From the NCBI GenBank assembly GCA_021827745.1, contig JAKAUI010000033.1, positions 1 to 57,721 of the forward strand: a stretch of 57,721 nt of DNA, in the 5' to 3' direction. The notes below the pieces were generated by a model that saw only the letters and a program-made list of their open reading frames with translations, was not told the DNA's origin and did no database searches. The translations under genes and the position numbers were made by a program. Of this stretch, positions 7,119 through 16,310 are shown piece after piece. Source of the DNA: Bacillota bacterium. GTDB taxonomy: Bacteria; Bacillota; Sulfobacillia; JAJZYS01; JAJZLH01. Position 1 is the first letter of the stretch. Every line of letters starts with the position of its first letter.

Positions 7119-9164
7119 ATGAGAGCCTGGCCGTGGCGGCACCTGGTGCGGTGGCCCCTTGTATTCGTGATCTCGATGACGGTCGCCGGCTGCGGCGCCT
7201 CAACCACCGTGGCGCCGACGGCGCCGGCGCGTCCGGCGCCGCTGATGGCCCAGTCGGCGAAGCCGCCGACCGTCACCGGCGCCTGGCTGAAGGTTCCGGC
7301 CGGCTCGGTCCGTCCCGGTCAGCGGGTCACAGTCAGCGGGTACCTGCCAGGAAGCGAGCCGACGTCCGCCTCAGCCGCCTCCTCGAGCTTCGCCACCTTG
7401 TGCTTCGGCGGCTGCACGAGCGGCCTTTCCGAGTCGGCAGTTTCCGTGCACTGGTCGTCTGGCAGCAAAGACCACTTCACCATGACGCTTTTTGTCCCGG
7501 CCACCGCCTGGATGACCCCCACCGGACCGCAGCCGCTTGAAAACGGCACCTACCGGGTGTCCCTGCAGTGCCTGATCATGAGCCCAGGCTGTGCGCTGGG
7601 CCCGAGTGAGGTCAGCACTGTGGTCCATATGGCCCATGTCAGCTATCACCCCTGCCCGAAGACCGCCTGCGGGTTCATCTCGCTATCTGCCAAGACGGGC
7701 GCCCCGGGAAGCCTGGTCCAGTTTCACGGCTGGGCCCCGCTGTCTGAGCTCATCGGCACGCCCTTTCCCTACACCCTGGTGATGGTCCCGGGCAATCTCA
7801 GCTCTTCCTTCGTCGTGACCATCCCCGCGAAGGGCGGCGGCACCCAAGTCCCGGGCAGCCAGGTGGCCTCCGTCCAGCAGGCGCTGAACGGCACCTTCTC
7901 CGGCTCGCTGCGCATCCCAGCCATGCTGTCGTCGGGCCCGACGTCTGTGTCGCCTGGCCGCTACACGCTGGCCCTGCAGGGTTCCTTCAACCAGCCGGTC
8001 TTCACAGACATCACCTTTGCGCCGACCGCCGTCTCGGTCAGCGCCAACCAGACCTGGGCCAGCCTCGGCCCCATCACGCCGATCGCCTCCACGTTGAGTG
8101 CGAGCCTCTATGCTCCGACCGTCCTGGCGTCTTCCAGCACACCGAGCCAGATCGCGGCCTGCGTCACCAGCCAGATCCGTCTTTCCACGAACGGCGGCCA
8201 GAGCTGGTCTGTGGTGCCGGATAGCGGCGTGATCCAGGCCGCCGCCAAAACCTCCTATCCGCTGGCCATCTCCTTCAATGGCACCCACGGAGCGCCGTGC
8301 ATCTCGGCCCTGGCCGACCCGGCGCACCCAAACACCATCTACGCCACCTTCGTGGCTGAGTTCGCCCCGTACCAGTCCATCCCGCCCACCTTCACCGTCG
8401 GCTACGTGACGACCAACCTTGGCCGCACCTGGTCCGCTGTGCCCGCACCCTCTGGCTACACCCTGGGCGACTTCGGCGGCTTCCAAGCAGACGGGGCGAC
8501 AACGCTCGCGCTCTTCGACCGCATGACGAGCGCAAACGGCCCATACCAGACCGCCCTGCCGGGCGCCGTGATAGAGACGGCGAACGGCGGCCTGACCTGG
8601 ACGTCTGGCCAGCTCGCCTGCCCGGCTCTGGGGCCGTGCCTGCGCTTTGGCGCCGCGCCTGCCCAGACCGGCGGCATGGGCGTCGGCTATGCCCAGTCTC
8701 TCGAACTCTCGGTCAACGGCGGAGGCAGCTGGAAGAGTCCGGCCTGGCCGTCTCAGGTCACGCTCAATCAGGGCCCGAGCCAGCTGGTGGCGCTCACCTC
8801 CAGCCGGGCGCTGCTGCTTTCCGGCTCCTCTCAATACCTGCTGCGCCTGACCAAGGACGGTGGGCAGACCTGGCAGAACATCGCCCTGCCGCCTGTTCCA
8901 GACGCCCAAAATGGCGCCTTCGGACTGAACGACGCCCTGATCCTGCCCTCTGGGGCCCTCTTGGCCAGAGACCCGAACGGCCAGTCCTGGATCCTGCTCG
9001 AGCCAGGCCAGAGCGCCTGGTGCACGCTCACCGGCCTGCCCTCTGGCTTCGTCTCGCAGCCGGTGGCGACCTCGGGCCGCCTGTGGTATGTGTCTGGCTC
9101 GGCGACCGGCAGCGGGGAGGCCGTGACCAGCACGCCGCTCAGCGCCATCCACTGCGGCGGCTAG
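7119..9164 (+). CDS. Secreted lipoprotein: Cys-rich N-terminal module plus Asp-box beta-propeller
   Basis: 681 aa. A lipoprotein signal peptide ends at VAGC (lipidated Cys25), followed by an Ala/Pro/Thr-rich linker. Residues about 50-300 form an Ig-like module with paired cysteines (LCFGGC, CLIMSPGC, CPKTAC). The C-terminal ~350 residues hold repeated Asp-box sequences of the sialidase/BNR type: STNGGQSW, TTNLGRTW, TANGGLTW, SVNGGGSW and TKDGGQTW, so a six- or seven-bladed propeller is likely. Catalytic sialidase arginines were not identified, so a binding or scaffold role is as likely as an enzyme. The Cys-rich module recurs in the lipoprotein at 18122-18934. The gene is monocistronic and convergent with fdhD. 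Confidence 0.75.
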   Translation: MRAWPWRHLVRWPLVFVISMTVAGCGASTTVAPTAPARPAPLMAQSAKPPTVTGAWLKVPAGSVRPGQRVTVSGYLPGSEPTSASAASSSFATLCFGGCTSGLSESAVSVHWSSGSKDHFTMTLFVPATAWMTPTGPQPLENGTYRVSLQCLIMSPGCALGPSEVSTVVHMAHVSYHPCPKTACGFISLSAKTGAPGSLVQFHGWAPLSELIGTPFPYTLVMVPGNLSSSFVVTIPAKGGGTQVPGSQVASVQQALNGTFSGSLRIPAMLSSGPTSVSPGRYTLALQGSFNQPVFTDITFAPTAVSVSANQTWASLGPITPIASTLSASLYAPTVLASSSTPSQIAACVTSQIRLSTNGGQSWSVVPDSGVIQAAAKTSYPLAISFNGTHGAPCISALADPAHPNTIYATFVAEFAPYQSIPPTFTVGYVTTNLGRTWSAVPAPSGYTLGDFGGFQADGATTLALFDRMTSANGPYQTALPGAVIETANGGLTWTSGQLACPALGPCLRFGAAPAQTGGMGVGYAQSLELSVNGGGSWKSPAWPSQVTLNQGPSQLVALTSSRALLLSGSSQYLLRLTKDGGQTWQNIALPPVPDAQNGAFGLNDALILPSGALLARDPNGQSWILLEPGQSAWCTLTGLPSGFVSQPVATSGRLWYVSGSATGSGEAVTSTPLSAIHCGG

Positions 9165-9982
9165 GTCTTTTGCAGCTCCACGCGCTGGGCGTGAGTGTAG
9201 ACGTTCAGCTGGTCGCCGCGGATGAAGCCCACCACCGTGATGCCGAGGTCATCGGCCATGGCCAGCGCCAGTTCGGTCGGCGCCGACTTCGACAACACGA
9301 TCGGAATCTGCATCTTCGACACCTTGAGCAAGATCTCAGACGACACCCTCCCGCTGAAGGCGACCACCGCCTGGGTGACGTTTCGGCCGTGGATCAGCGA
9401 CCAGCCGTAGAGCTTGTCGAGGGCGTTGTGCCGCCCGATGTCGCTCCTCGCCACCCAGATCCCCTCTTCGGGGCTGGCGAAGCAGGCGTTGTGCACGCCG
9501 CCGGTGGCCCGAAAGACGTCGCTTGACTCCTGCAGCTTGGCGATCAGGTCCTTGGCGTCGCCTGGTGTCACCGTCAGGTCGGACGTCACCGCCTTCGCCG
9601 TCCGGTAGTCGTTGTCGAAGTAGATGGCCGCCCGTCCCTTGCCGCAGCAGGACGTGATGTAGCGGCGGGCAAACAGCTTGTCTTTGAGGCCGGCCGTGTC
9701 CACGCTGAGCTTGGCTCTTGCGTCTCCGGTCTCTGGGTCGAAGGAGAGCTCTTCGATCTCGTCCAGGGACTCGATCACGCCCTCAGAGGCCAGAAAGCCG
9801 GTCACCAGCTCGTCCAGATGATCGGGGCTCGCCACCAGGGTGACGAACTCCTCGCCGTTCAGATAGAGCGTCAGCGGCCACTCCGTGACCACCTGGTCCC
9901 GGACCCAGGTGCCCTCGTTGCCGCTGAGGCGCAGCACCATGCGCTCGGTCGTGGTCGGCTGCTGGAAGGAAACCTCGGCCAT
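9161..9982 (-). CDS. fdhD: Formate dehydrogenase accessory sulfurtransferase
   Basis: 273 aa from ATG 9982, preceded by GGAGGTGA at 6 bases; an ATG 8 codons upstream has no ribosome site. FdhD moves sulfur from a cysteine desulfurase to the bis-MGD molybdenum cofactor of formate dehydrogenases. The sulfur-carrying cysteines are the pair in ITSCCGKG (about residues 138-145). The conserved FRATGGVHNACF, RSDIGRHNALDK and FSGRVSSEILLK stretches are all present. No formate dehydrogenase gene is in the window, so its client is elsewhere. The last 4 bases overlap the end of the convergent lipoprotein gene. Confidence 0.93.
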   Translation of the reverse strand: MAEVSFQQPTTTERMVLRLSGNEGTWVRDQVVTEWPLTLYLNGEEFVTLVASPDHLDELVTGFLASEGVIESLDEIEELSFDPETGDARAKLSVDTAGLKDKLFARRYITSCCGKGRAAIYFDNDYRTAKAVTSDLTVTPGDAKDLIAKLQESSDVFRATGGVHNACFASPEEGIWVARSDIGRHNALDKLYGWSLIHGRNVTQAVVAFSGRVSSEILLKVSKMQIPIVLSKSAPTELALAMADDLGITVVGFIRGDQLNVYTHAQRVELQKT

Positions 9983-10067
9983 CTCGCTCACCTCCGGTCG
10001 CGCCATTGTCGCGCATTTCCAAGAAGGTGCTCCGCACGGGGCGCCCTCGCTCTGCTAGAGTTCGGCC

Positions 10068-10496
10068 ATGACCACCAGACGGCGCCGTATGCTTTGGCTC
10101 TGGTCGCTTTTTGCCCTCGTCCTGACGCAGCTCAGCCTGGGCCTCGCCATGGCCGCCCATCTCCCGATCGTGGCCAATCACGGCATCGCCTTTGGCCTCT
10201 TGGCCAAGGCCGGCGTCCTGCCCCTTTTGCTGGAGGCCACAGGCGTGGTGCTCGTTCTCTTGGCGGCACGGCTCTGGCCGAGTCCATGGCTGTGGCCGGA
10301 AGCGATCACGATCGGCGGCGCCATCGGCAATCTCCTGGACCGGATCGTGCTCGGCGCCGTGCCGGACCCGCTGCACCTTTCGCCCTATCCGTACAGCTTC
10401 AATCTGGCCGACCTCTTGATCCGCCTCGGCCTGATCGTCTGGCTTGTCTCCCTGGCCGTGGCGGCCCTGCGGCGGCGCAACGCTCAGCGACGGTGA
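10068..10496 (+). CDS. lspA: Signal peptidase II (lipoprotein signal peptidase)
   Basis: 142 aa with four predicted membrane helices. LspA cleaves prolipoprotein signal peptides after diacylglycerol has been added to the lipobox Cys. The two catalytic aspartates are visible in GNLLDR (Asp91) and FNLADLLI (Asp115), and NHGIAFGLL (37-45) matches the conserved substrate loop. Met1 is used, although Met8 could also start translation. At least three lipoproteins (7119, 18122 and 39730 genes) are encoded in this window. The gene is convergent with the MFS gene, overlapping its end by 13 bases. Confidence 0.9.
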   Translation: MTTRRRRMLWLWSLFALVLTQLSLGLAMAAHLPIVANHGIAFGLLAKAGVLPLLLEATGVVLVLLAARLWPSPWLWPEAITIGGAIGNLLDRIVLGAVPDPLHLSPYPYSFNLADLLIRLGLIVWLVSLAVAALRRRNAQRR

Positions 10497-11761
10497 AAGT
10501 GGGCCAGGTCCGGCTGGTCGGGCAGCGGCGATCTGGCCAGACCGGAGGCGAGGAGGGCGAGGGCCACGGCGATGCCGCCGAGGGCTGCCACAAAGAACGT
10601 GCCCCTGACCCCGATCGAGGTGGCGAGAAGCCCGGCGCCGAGCGCTCCGAGGACGCCTAGGGTGCCCTGCACCCAGCTTGTGGCGCCGTTGATCCGGCCG
10701 AGGAAGCGGTCCGGCGTGATCGCCTGGCGCAGGCTGACCTCTGCGATGTCGTAGACCGTTCCGGTGAGGTCGCCCAGAAGCTGGGCAGCGGCCAGGGCCA
10801 AGACTGCGATCAGCCAGGGACCCCGGGCCAGCGGCACCAGCAACATGAACAGGGCCGAGCAGAGCAGGCCAAAGACCATGGCTCGACCCACGCCCAGTTT
10901 TTTGGCCAGCGGGTCAAAGACGCTCGCTCCGACCAGCGACCCCACGCCGCCAAGCGTGATCAGGACCCCCATGGTCAGGGGACTGATCGAAAGCACCCGC
11001 AGCACGTAGAGCTCATAGAGCGTGCCAAAGGCACCGCCCCAAAACAGGCTCATCCCGCCCGACGCGACGAGCAGCCAGCGCAGCACCGGATGGGCCAGAC
11101 TGGCCCTGAGCCCGGCGGTGGCCTCTTGGCTCACGGCCTGCTCGGCGGTTTTCTGGGGGTGCGGCTCAGAGCGGCGGATTGAGATCAGGGTCAGGGCTGA
11201 GAAGAGATAGGAGAAGGCGTCCGCCAAGAGGGTCAGGGGCGCACCCAGCACCTGCACCAGCGCTCCCATCAGGGTGGGGCCGGCGATCTCGCCGCTGGCG
11301 GCCGCCACATTCATCAGCGCGTTGCCTTCGGTCAGGCGGTCTCGCCCGACCAAGGACGGCAGGTAGGCCTGATCGGCGATGGCATAGACGACCGTGATGG
11401 CGCTCACCACAAGTGAGACCAAGAGCAGCTGCCAAAAGTCCAGGCTGTGCGTCAGCCACAGCACCGGAATCGCCAAGAGCGCGAGTGCTCGCAAGAGATC
11501 GCCAAAGATCATGATCGGCCGCCTGCGCCTTCGGTCGGCCAGGTTGCCGGCGATCGGGCTGAGCAAGAGACCTGGCAGCATGGTGACAGCCGCCAGCCAG
11601 GAGAGCTGAAGTGGCGTGGCCGAAAGCACCAGCACGGCGGCCACCGGCAGCCCTTCGCGGCTGATCCGGGACCCGACCTCCGACACCACCCGGCCGACCA
11701 GGTAGCGGCGGGTGGATGCGTCTTTCAAGAGCGGCGCTGGGCGATCTCGGCTGTCTCTCAC
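10484..11761 (-). CDS. MFS transporter (putative efflux type)
   Basis: 425 aa from GTG 11761, which overlaps the stop of the proline dehydrogenase gene as GTGA, so translation is probably coupled. The frame stays open upstream, but that part is antisense-like sequence inside the neighbour and is excluded. About 12 hydrophobic helices are present with the MFS loop 2-3 signature GNLADRRRRRP and a related motif in the second half. It resembles Bacillus/actinobacterial drug-efflux MFS proteins with an N-terminal LVGRVVSEVGSRI helix. The operon position after a proline dehydrogenase could mean amino-acid or metabolite transport, but the sequence itself looks like the multidrug type. Substrate unknown. 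Confidence 0.75.
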   Translation of the reverse strand: MRDSRDRPAPLLKDASTRRYLVGRVVSEVGSRISREGLPVAAVLVLSATPLQLSWLAAVTMLPGLLLSPIAGNLADRRRRRPIMIFGDLLRALALLAIPVLWLTHSLDFWQLLLVSLVVSAITVVYAIADQAYLPSLVGRDRLTEGNALMNVAAASGEIAGPTLMGALVQVLGAPLTLLADAFSYLFSALTLISIRRSEPHPQKTAEQAVSQEATAGLRASLAHPVLRWLLVASGGMSLFWGGAFGTLYELYVLRVLSISPLTMGVLITLGGVGSLVGASVFDPLAKKLGVGRAMVFGLLCSALFMLLVPLARGPWLIAVLALAAAQLLGDLTGTVYDIAEVSLRQAITPDRFLGRINGATSWVQGTLGVLGALGAGLLATSIGVRGTFFVAALGGIAVALALLASGLARSPLPDQPDLAHFHRR

Positions 11762-12678
11762 CGGGCCCAGAGATTCTTCAGAAAGAAGGCGAGGTTCGCC
11801 GGCCGCTCCGCCAGCCGGCGCATGAAGTACGGATACCAGTCCGGGCCAAAGGGCACGTAGACCCGCACCTGCCAGCCCTCCGCCACCAGCTGGCGCTGCA
11901 GGTCGGGCCGGATGCCAAACAGCATCTGGAACTCGAAGCGATCGCGGCCGATGCCGTGGCTTTTCACGTAGGCCACGGTGGAGTCGATCAGCGCCGGGTC
12001 GTGGGTGGCCACGGCGGTGAAGCAACCGGCGCCAAGGTGCATCTCGACCAGACGCTGGTAGTTGCGGTCCACCTCCGCCTTGTCTGCGAAGGCGATCGGC
12101 TCGGCCTCCAGGTAGGCTCCCTTCACCACCCGCACATTGGCCCCTAATTCGGCCATCTTTCTCATGTCCGCCTCAGAGCGCCTGAGGTAGGACTGGATCA
12201 CGATCCCGACCGCCGGGTGGGCGGGCCGCAGGTGCGAGAACAGCTCCACCGTGGCCTCGGTGTGCCGGCTGTCCTCCATGTCGATGCGCACGAAGCTGCC
12301 GGTGGCCTCGGCCCGGCCGACGATCTCGACCAAGCGCCCTTCAGCCGCCTTGGGGTCGAGATCCAAGCCCAGCTGGGTCAGCTTCAGGGACACATGGGAG
12401 GAAAGACCCGCCTCTTTGATCTTGTCCAAGATGGCGAGATAGGCGGCCTTGGCCCCATCGGCCGTGCTGTGGTCCACCTCGCCCTCGCCCAGGCGGTCGA
12501 GCGTCACCAGAAGCCCCTGGCGATTTAGGGCCAACACCACCGGCACCGTCTCCTCGAGCGTGGTGCCAGCGACAAAGCGAAAGGCTCCCAGCTTCGGCCC
12601 GTAGCGGTGCACCAGCCTGGCCACATCCTGACTGTCGGCAGCGGCCAGGATGACTCTGCGCAACAGGGGTTGACTCAT
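11758..12678 (-). CDS. Proline dehydrogenase (monofunctional, FAD-dependent)
   Basis: 306 aa, the usual length of the one-domain enzymes of Bacillota and Deinococcus-Thermus. It oxidises L-proline to 1-pyrroline-5-carboxylate and passes electrons from FAD to the quinone pool. TIM-barrel motifs are evident: VSLKLTQLGLD (about 96-106), RIDMEDSRHT (about 130), NVRVVKGAYLE (about 182), EFQMLFGIR (about 250) and the C-terminal PDWYPYFMRRLAERPANL-like substrate-binding helix with paired Arg residues. The ATG overlaps the stop of the gene before it by 4 bases, and the MFS gene overlaps its own stop, so all three form one operon. A divergent aldehyde dehydrogenase could take the next step. Confidence 0.92.
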   Translation of the reverse strand: MSQPLLRRVILAAADSQDVARLVHRYGPKLGAFRFVAGTTLEETVPVVLALNRQGLLVTLDRLGEGEVDHSTADGAKAAYLAILDKIKEAGLSSHVSLKLTQLGLDLDPKAAEGRLVEIVGRAEATGSFVRIDMEDSRHTEATVELFSHLRPAHPAVGIVIQSYLRRSEADMRKMAELGANVRVVKGAYLEAEPIAFADKAEVDRNYQRLVEMHLGAGCFTAVATHDPALIDSTVAYVKSHGIGRDRFEFQMLFGIRPDLQRQLVAEGWQVRVYVPFGPDWYPYFMRRLAERPANLAFFLKNLWAR

Positions 12679-13034
12679 GCCAGAGGCGGCTGCGTCGGCA
12701 CCGGGGTGGTTCCGAAGTGGTCCTCACTAGAGGCCGGCATCAAGATGCGCATCGAGACCACGGCGAAGGCGCCGCCGTCTTCCAAGTGCCCGAGTCCCCT
12801 TCCCCAGAGCAGCCGGCCGTTTCCGCCCTTGTCCACCATCTTCAAGGCGACGGACAGGCGGGCTGGCCGGTTCACGGGCTTGAGCAGGTCGCACTCGGCA
12901 GCCAGCACCTTCGTGTCCTGGCCAAAGAGCTCCGCCGCCAGCGGTGCGAACAGGGCCAGCACGTCCAGCCAGGAGGCCTCTCCTGTGCCGGTCAGCGAAA
13001 CCTCTTTTGTGATCTCGTCTCCGATCGCCACCAT
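12675..13034 (-). CDS. Hypothetical protein, possibly hotdog-fold thioesterase-like
   Basis: 119 aa when started at ATG 13034, which has GGGAGGGG 9 bases upstream; a GTG at 13076 would add 14 weakly protein-like residues. The sequence alternates strands and one long helix (ASWLDVLALFAPLAAELFG) and ends in strand-rich segments, a pattern compatible with a small hotdog fold, but no catalytic signature is seen. It is first in the proline dehydrogenase operon (4-base overlap with that gene). A link to proline metabolism is inferred only from this coupling. Confidence 0.6.
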   Translation of the reverse strand: MVAIGDEITKEVSLTGTGEASWLDVLALFAPLAAELFGQDTKVLAAECDLLKPVNRPARLSVALKMVDKGGNGRLLWGRGLGHLEDGGAFAVVSMRILMPASSEDHFGTTPVPTQPPLA

Positions 13035-13188
13035 CTGGGCCGCCCCTCCCGTCTCGTGCCTCTTGCCGGATACCACGTCCGGATGCGATTGCCTTTTTTC
13101 TTACATTACACTGTGGGCAGGAGCTCTGCCGCAAGTCGCACTCTGGGCGAGAAGTCTCAGCGCCCCGATCTGATAGGAGGCGAGCGCC

Positions 13189-14664
13189 ATGCCGATCTCC
13201 GCAGCCGACACCGCCCTGCCAAGGGATGTGCCCACCGACCTCTTGATCGGCGGCCGCTGGCGTCCGGCGAAGAGCGGACAACGGCTGACCGTTTCTGATC
13301 CGGCCACCGAGCAGGCTTTGGCCCAGGTGGCCGACGGCTCGGCCGAGGACGCGAAAGAGGCGCTTTCTGCCGCTGCTCGGGCCTTCTTTGCGTTCAGGAA
13401 GACGTCTGCCTACCAGCGCAGCGCCTGGCTTCGCACTTGGTTCGAGGCCATCCGCCGGGAGCGCCATAACCTGGCCCGGCTGATCACGCTCGAAAACGGC
13501 AAGCCCCTGACCGAGGCCCTGGCCGAGGTGGACTACGCGGCGAGCTTCGTGGAGTGGTTTTCGGAAGAAGGCAAGCGGGCCTATGGCCGTACCATCCCGG
13601 CCACCGGCACGAGCCGCCGCCTGCTGGCCATCCGCCAGCCGGTAGGGGTGGTGGCGGCGATCACGCCCTGGAACTTCCCGGCCGCCATGATCACGCGCAA
13701 GGTGGCGCCAGCTCTGGCCGCCGGCTGCACCGTGCTCTTGAAGCCGGCCTCCCTGACGCCGCTCACCGCCCTGGCCCTGGCCAGGCTGTGGCAGGAGGCG
13801 GGCGGACCGGACGGATCGTTGAACGTCGTCACCAGCACCAAGGCGGCCGCGATTGTCGACGCCTGGATGGCAGACTTTCGGGTGCGCAAGGTCACCTTCA
13901 CCGGATCGACGCCGATCGGCCAGGACCTGATCAAAAAGTCGGCCGCCCAGGTGCAGCGGCTGTCATTGGAACTGGGCGGGCAGGCGCCTTTTGTCGTCTT
14001 CGACGACGCCGACCTCGAGCGCACGATCGCCGCCCTCCTCGTCAGCAAGTTCCGAAACGGCGGCCAGTCCTGCGTCGCCTCAAACCGGATGCTGGTGCAG
14101 CGCACGATCCTGCCCGCCTTCATCTCCCGAGCCACGGCCGCTGTCTCGGCGCTCCGCATCGGGCACGGCCTTGAGCCAGGGGTGGAGCTTGGTCCGCTGA
14201 TCGACCAAGCCGGGCGAACGAAGGTGCTCAGCCACATCAAAGACGCCCTGGCCAAGGGCGCGCAGCTCAAGTCTGGCGGACAGGCGCTGGAAGGGGCCGG
14301 CTTCTTCGTTCAACCGACGGTGCTGACCGATGTTGGCCCCGGCATGCTGGTGATGGAAGAGGAAACCTTCGGCCCGGTGGTGGCGATCAGCGCCTTTGAC
14401 ACAGAAGAAGAGGGCGTGGCGCTGGCCAACGCCAGCCCGTTCGGGCTCGCTGCCTATGCCTTCACCGAATCTGCCAGCCGGGCCTGGCGGGTGGCGGAGG
14501 CCTTGGAGTACGGCATCGTCGGCCTGAACGAGGGCCTACCGTCCACCGCCCAGGCGCCGTTTGGCGGCTGGAAGCTCTCCGGGATCGGCCGCGAGGGAGC
14601 GAGCGAAGGGCTGGACGCCTTTTTGGAAGAGAAGTACATCGCCTGGGGCGGCATCGACGGCTGA
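13189..14664 (+). CDS. NAD(P)-dependent aldehyde dehydrogenase, succinate-semialdehyde type
   Basis: 491 aa, complete ALDH fold. Catalytic residues are visible: Asn162 in TPWNF, the general base Glu261 in LELGGQ and nucleophile Cys295 in GGQSCVASNR. The segment YGRTIPATGTSRRL (132-145) and KFRNGGQSC are typical of succinate-semialdehyde dehydrogenases (GabD) and related alpha-ketoglutarate-semialdehyde dehydrogenases. It diverges from the proline dehydrogenase operon across about 150 bases, so it may instead oxidise glutamate semialdehyde from proline; P5C dehydrogenases are usually longer (~515 aa) and differ in sequence. Substrate therefore open among these C4-C5 semialdehydes. ATG 13189 follows GATAGGAGGCGAGCG, a strong ribosome site. 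Confidence 0.85.
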   Translation: MPISAADTALPRDVPTDLLIGGRWRPAKSGQRLTVSDPATEQALAQVADGSAEDAKEALSAAARAFFAFRKTSAYQRSAWLRTWFEAIRRERHNLARLITLENGKPLTEALAEVDYAASFVEWFSEEGKRAYGRTIPATGTSRRLLAIRQPVGVVAAITPWNFPAAMITRKVAPALAAGCTVLLKPASLTPLTALALARLWQEAGGPDGSLNVVTSTKAAAIVDAWMADFRVRKVTFTGSTPIGQDLIKKSAAQVQRLSLELGGQAPFVVFDDADLERTIAALLVSKFRNGGQSCVASNRMLVQRTILPAFISRATAAVSALRIGHGLEPGVELGPLIDQAGRTKVLSHIKDALAKGAQLKSGGQALEGAGFFVQPTVLTDVGPGMLVMEEETFGPVVAISAFDTEEEGVALANASPFGLAAYAFTESASRAWRVAEALEYGIVGLNEGLPSTAQAPFGGWKLSGIGREGASEGLDAFLEEKYIAWGGIDG

Positions 14665-14697
14665 CGCTCCGACCCGGGTTGGTGCCCTCTGCTTGGA

Positions 14698-15312
14698 TCA
14701 GACGGCCGGCGGCTCTTCAACGGGTGCGCTTTTCGGCCGCGCCCGCTTGCGGCCGACAGTCAGGAGGAGAAAGTGGGAGAGCACGGAGCGCTCTTCGACG
14801 ACGCTGAGGCCGGCCGCTGTGAACACCTGGATGCGCTCTCGGGCGCTCGGGGCAGGGGCGGCGCCCACCCTGCGCACCCACCGCGCGGCGTGGTCTGCCA
14901 AAATGAACCGGCCGTCCGTCTTGAGAACCCTGGCCACGTCGCGGACCCCCGCTTCCTTGTCCGTCCAGTGGTGAAAGGACATCGTGCTGAGCGCCAGATC
15001 AACCGACTCTGACTCCAAGGGGAGATGTTCGGCGGGTCCGACAACGAACTGCCCGTAGGTCGCCCTCCGCCGCGCCTCGGCGATCATCCCGGGCGAGATG
15101 TCGACACCCACCACCGTCGCATCCGGCCAGCGGCGATGGGCCTCCCGCAGGAGCCGACCAGTGCCGCAGCCCACATCCAGCACTGCGGCCGGAACCATAG
15201 TGCTCCCAGCAGCTAAGAAGATCGCCGCATGCACGCGGTCGAACAGCAGGCGTTGAAGCACCGAACGCTCATAGGCAGGCGACCAGCGTTCGAATCTGTC
15301 TTCGCCGGACAT
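14698..15312 (-). CDS. Class I SAM-dependent methyltransferase
   Basis: 204 aa. The Rossmann-fold SAM motif I VLDVGCGTGRLL (about 44-55) and the post-I VVGVDISPGMI are clear, followed by LALSTMSFHHW (motif with His-His-Trp) typical of the UbiE/Methyltransf_11 group acting on small molecules or lipids. The substrate cannot be told. It probably ends an operon with DUF1028 and the OCD-family gene (47-base gap). It converges with the aldehyde dehydrogenase gene 33 bases away, with no obvious terminator between them. Confidence 0.8.
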   Translation of the reverse strand: MSGEDRFERWSPAYERSVLQRLLFDRVHAAIFLAAGSTMVPAAVLDVGCGTGRLLREAHRRWPDATVVGVDISPGMIAEARRRATYGQFVVGPAEHLPLESESVDLALSTMSFHHWTDKEAGVRDVARVLKTDGRFILADHAARWVRRVGAAPAPSARERIQVFTAAGLSVVEERSVLSHFLLLTVGRKRARPKSAPVEEPPAV

Positions 15313-15359
15313 CGACCATGCCTCCCAAACGGCTTGGTGCGGTCACCCGGGCCCTCTAT

Positions 15360-16310
15360 CTAGACCAGCTGTCCGATCGAGAGCCGCTCGGCTTCTTTGA
15401 GGGCGGCATCCAGCAGCCAGGGCTCCGTGCCGCTCAGTCCGTGCGACAAGAAGCAGGTGCGCTCCAAGGCGTGATGCCGCCCGCCGTCCAGATGGTCGGC
15501 CAGGTCACCCATCCTCTCACCCTCAGGGCGACTTGCCAGCATAAAGTGCGCCTCTGCCCGGAACTGCTCGGGAAAGTCTGACAAGATGACATCGGCCTGA
15601 CTGACCGCATCGAGCGGGACCTCCGCTCTCTTGTCCCACTTTGGGCCCAACACCGAAAGATGCGTCCCAGGTACGAGCCAGGACGCCTCCAGCACCGGGT
15701 GGATGGAGCTCGTGGCCGTGACCACGATGTCGGCTGTCCGCACCGCCTGCTCGGCGCTGGAACAAGCGACGACCTCGACACCCCAACGGGCGGCCAGCTG
15801 ATCGGCCTCGGCCGCCAGTTCGGCCTGGCTGCGGCGATAGAGGCGGACCTGCTCGATCGGCCGCACAACAAGGCAGGCCTCGACCTGGCGGCGAGCCTGG
15901 CTGCCAAGCCCGATCACGGCCAGCACCCGACTGTCTTTCCTGGCCAGAACGTCGATGGCCACACCGCCAATGGCCCCAGTACGGATCGCCCCGAAGGCCG
16001 CTCCCACGACCAGACCCTGCAGCTGGCCGCTCACCGTGTCCCACACTGCCACCACCTGATCGTCCTCCGGGACGTTCGTGAGGTAGAGGCGCAGGCCGAT
16101 GCGCTTGGTGGGCGCATGTCCGCCCGGCGTCCAGATCAGGCCGGTTGCGCCGACCTCGATTCCCGAGCGCTGCCCGCTGACCAGTTCGCCCTTTTTCCGC
16201 GCCACAAGCAGCTCCCGGGTGGCGGCGATCGCCAGATCCATGGGCAGGGCCCGCTCCACCTCGGTCGGGCGCAGCACCCGGATCCTGCCGGGTGTGGCCT
16301 TTTCGCTCAC
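15360..16310 (-). CDS. Ornithine cyclodeaminase/mu-crystallin family oxidoreductase
   Basis: 316 aa with the fold and motifs of the OCD family: the central GAIRTGAIGGVAID stretch, the NAD(P)-binding GLGSQARRQVEA (about 130-141) and the ADIVVTATSS strand. Family members include ornithine cyclodeaminase, alanine dehydrogenase and ketimine reductases such as 1-pyrroline-2-carboxylate reductase. The first ~70 residues are more divergent, so the substrate is unclear. It overlaps the DUF1028 gene by 4 bases (ATGA). Proline dehydrogenase, semialdehyde dehydrogenase and a DapA-family lyase nearby make an imino-acid substrate attractive, but this is inference. Confidence 0.8.
   Translation of the reverse strand: MSEKATPGRIRVLRPTEVERALPMDLAIAATRELLVARKKGELVSGQRSGIEVGATGLIWTPGGHAPTKRIGLRLYLTNVPEDDQVVAVWDTVSGQLQGLVVGAAFGAIRTGAIGGVAIDVLARKDSRVLAVIGLGSQARRQVEACLVVRPIEQVRLYRRSQAELAAEADQLAARWGVEVVACSSAEQAVRTADIVVTATSSIHPVLEASWLVPGTHLSVLGPKWDKRAEVPLDAVSQADVILSDFPEQFRAEAHFMLASRPEGERMGDLADHLDGGRHHALERTCFLSHGLSGTEPWLLDAALKEAERLSIGQLV

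Noticed and set aside
7683-9152. A 489-codon minus-strand frame opposite the propeller lipoprotein
   Set aside because: Arg/Gly/Ala-rich antisense frame without motifs; the Asp-box protein is clearly on the plus strand.
11762-12025. N-terminal extension of the MFS protein
   Set aside because: This stretch lies inside proline dehydrogenase in another frame and reads as Arg/Pro/Gly-rich noise; the GTG overlap at 11761 gives a normal MFS start.
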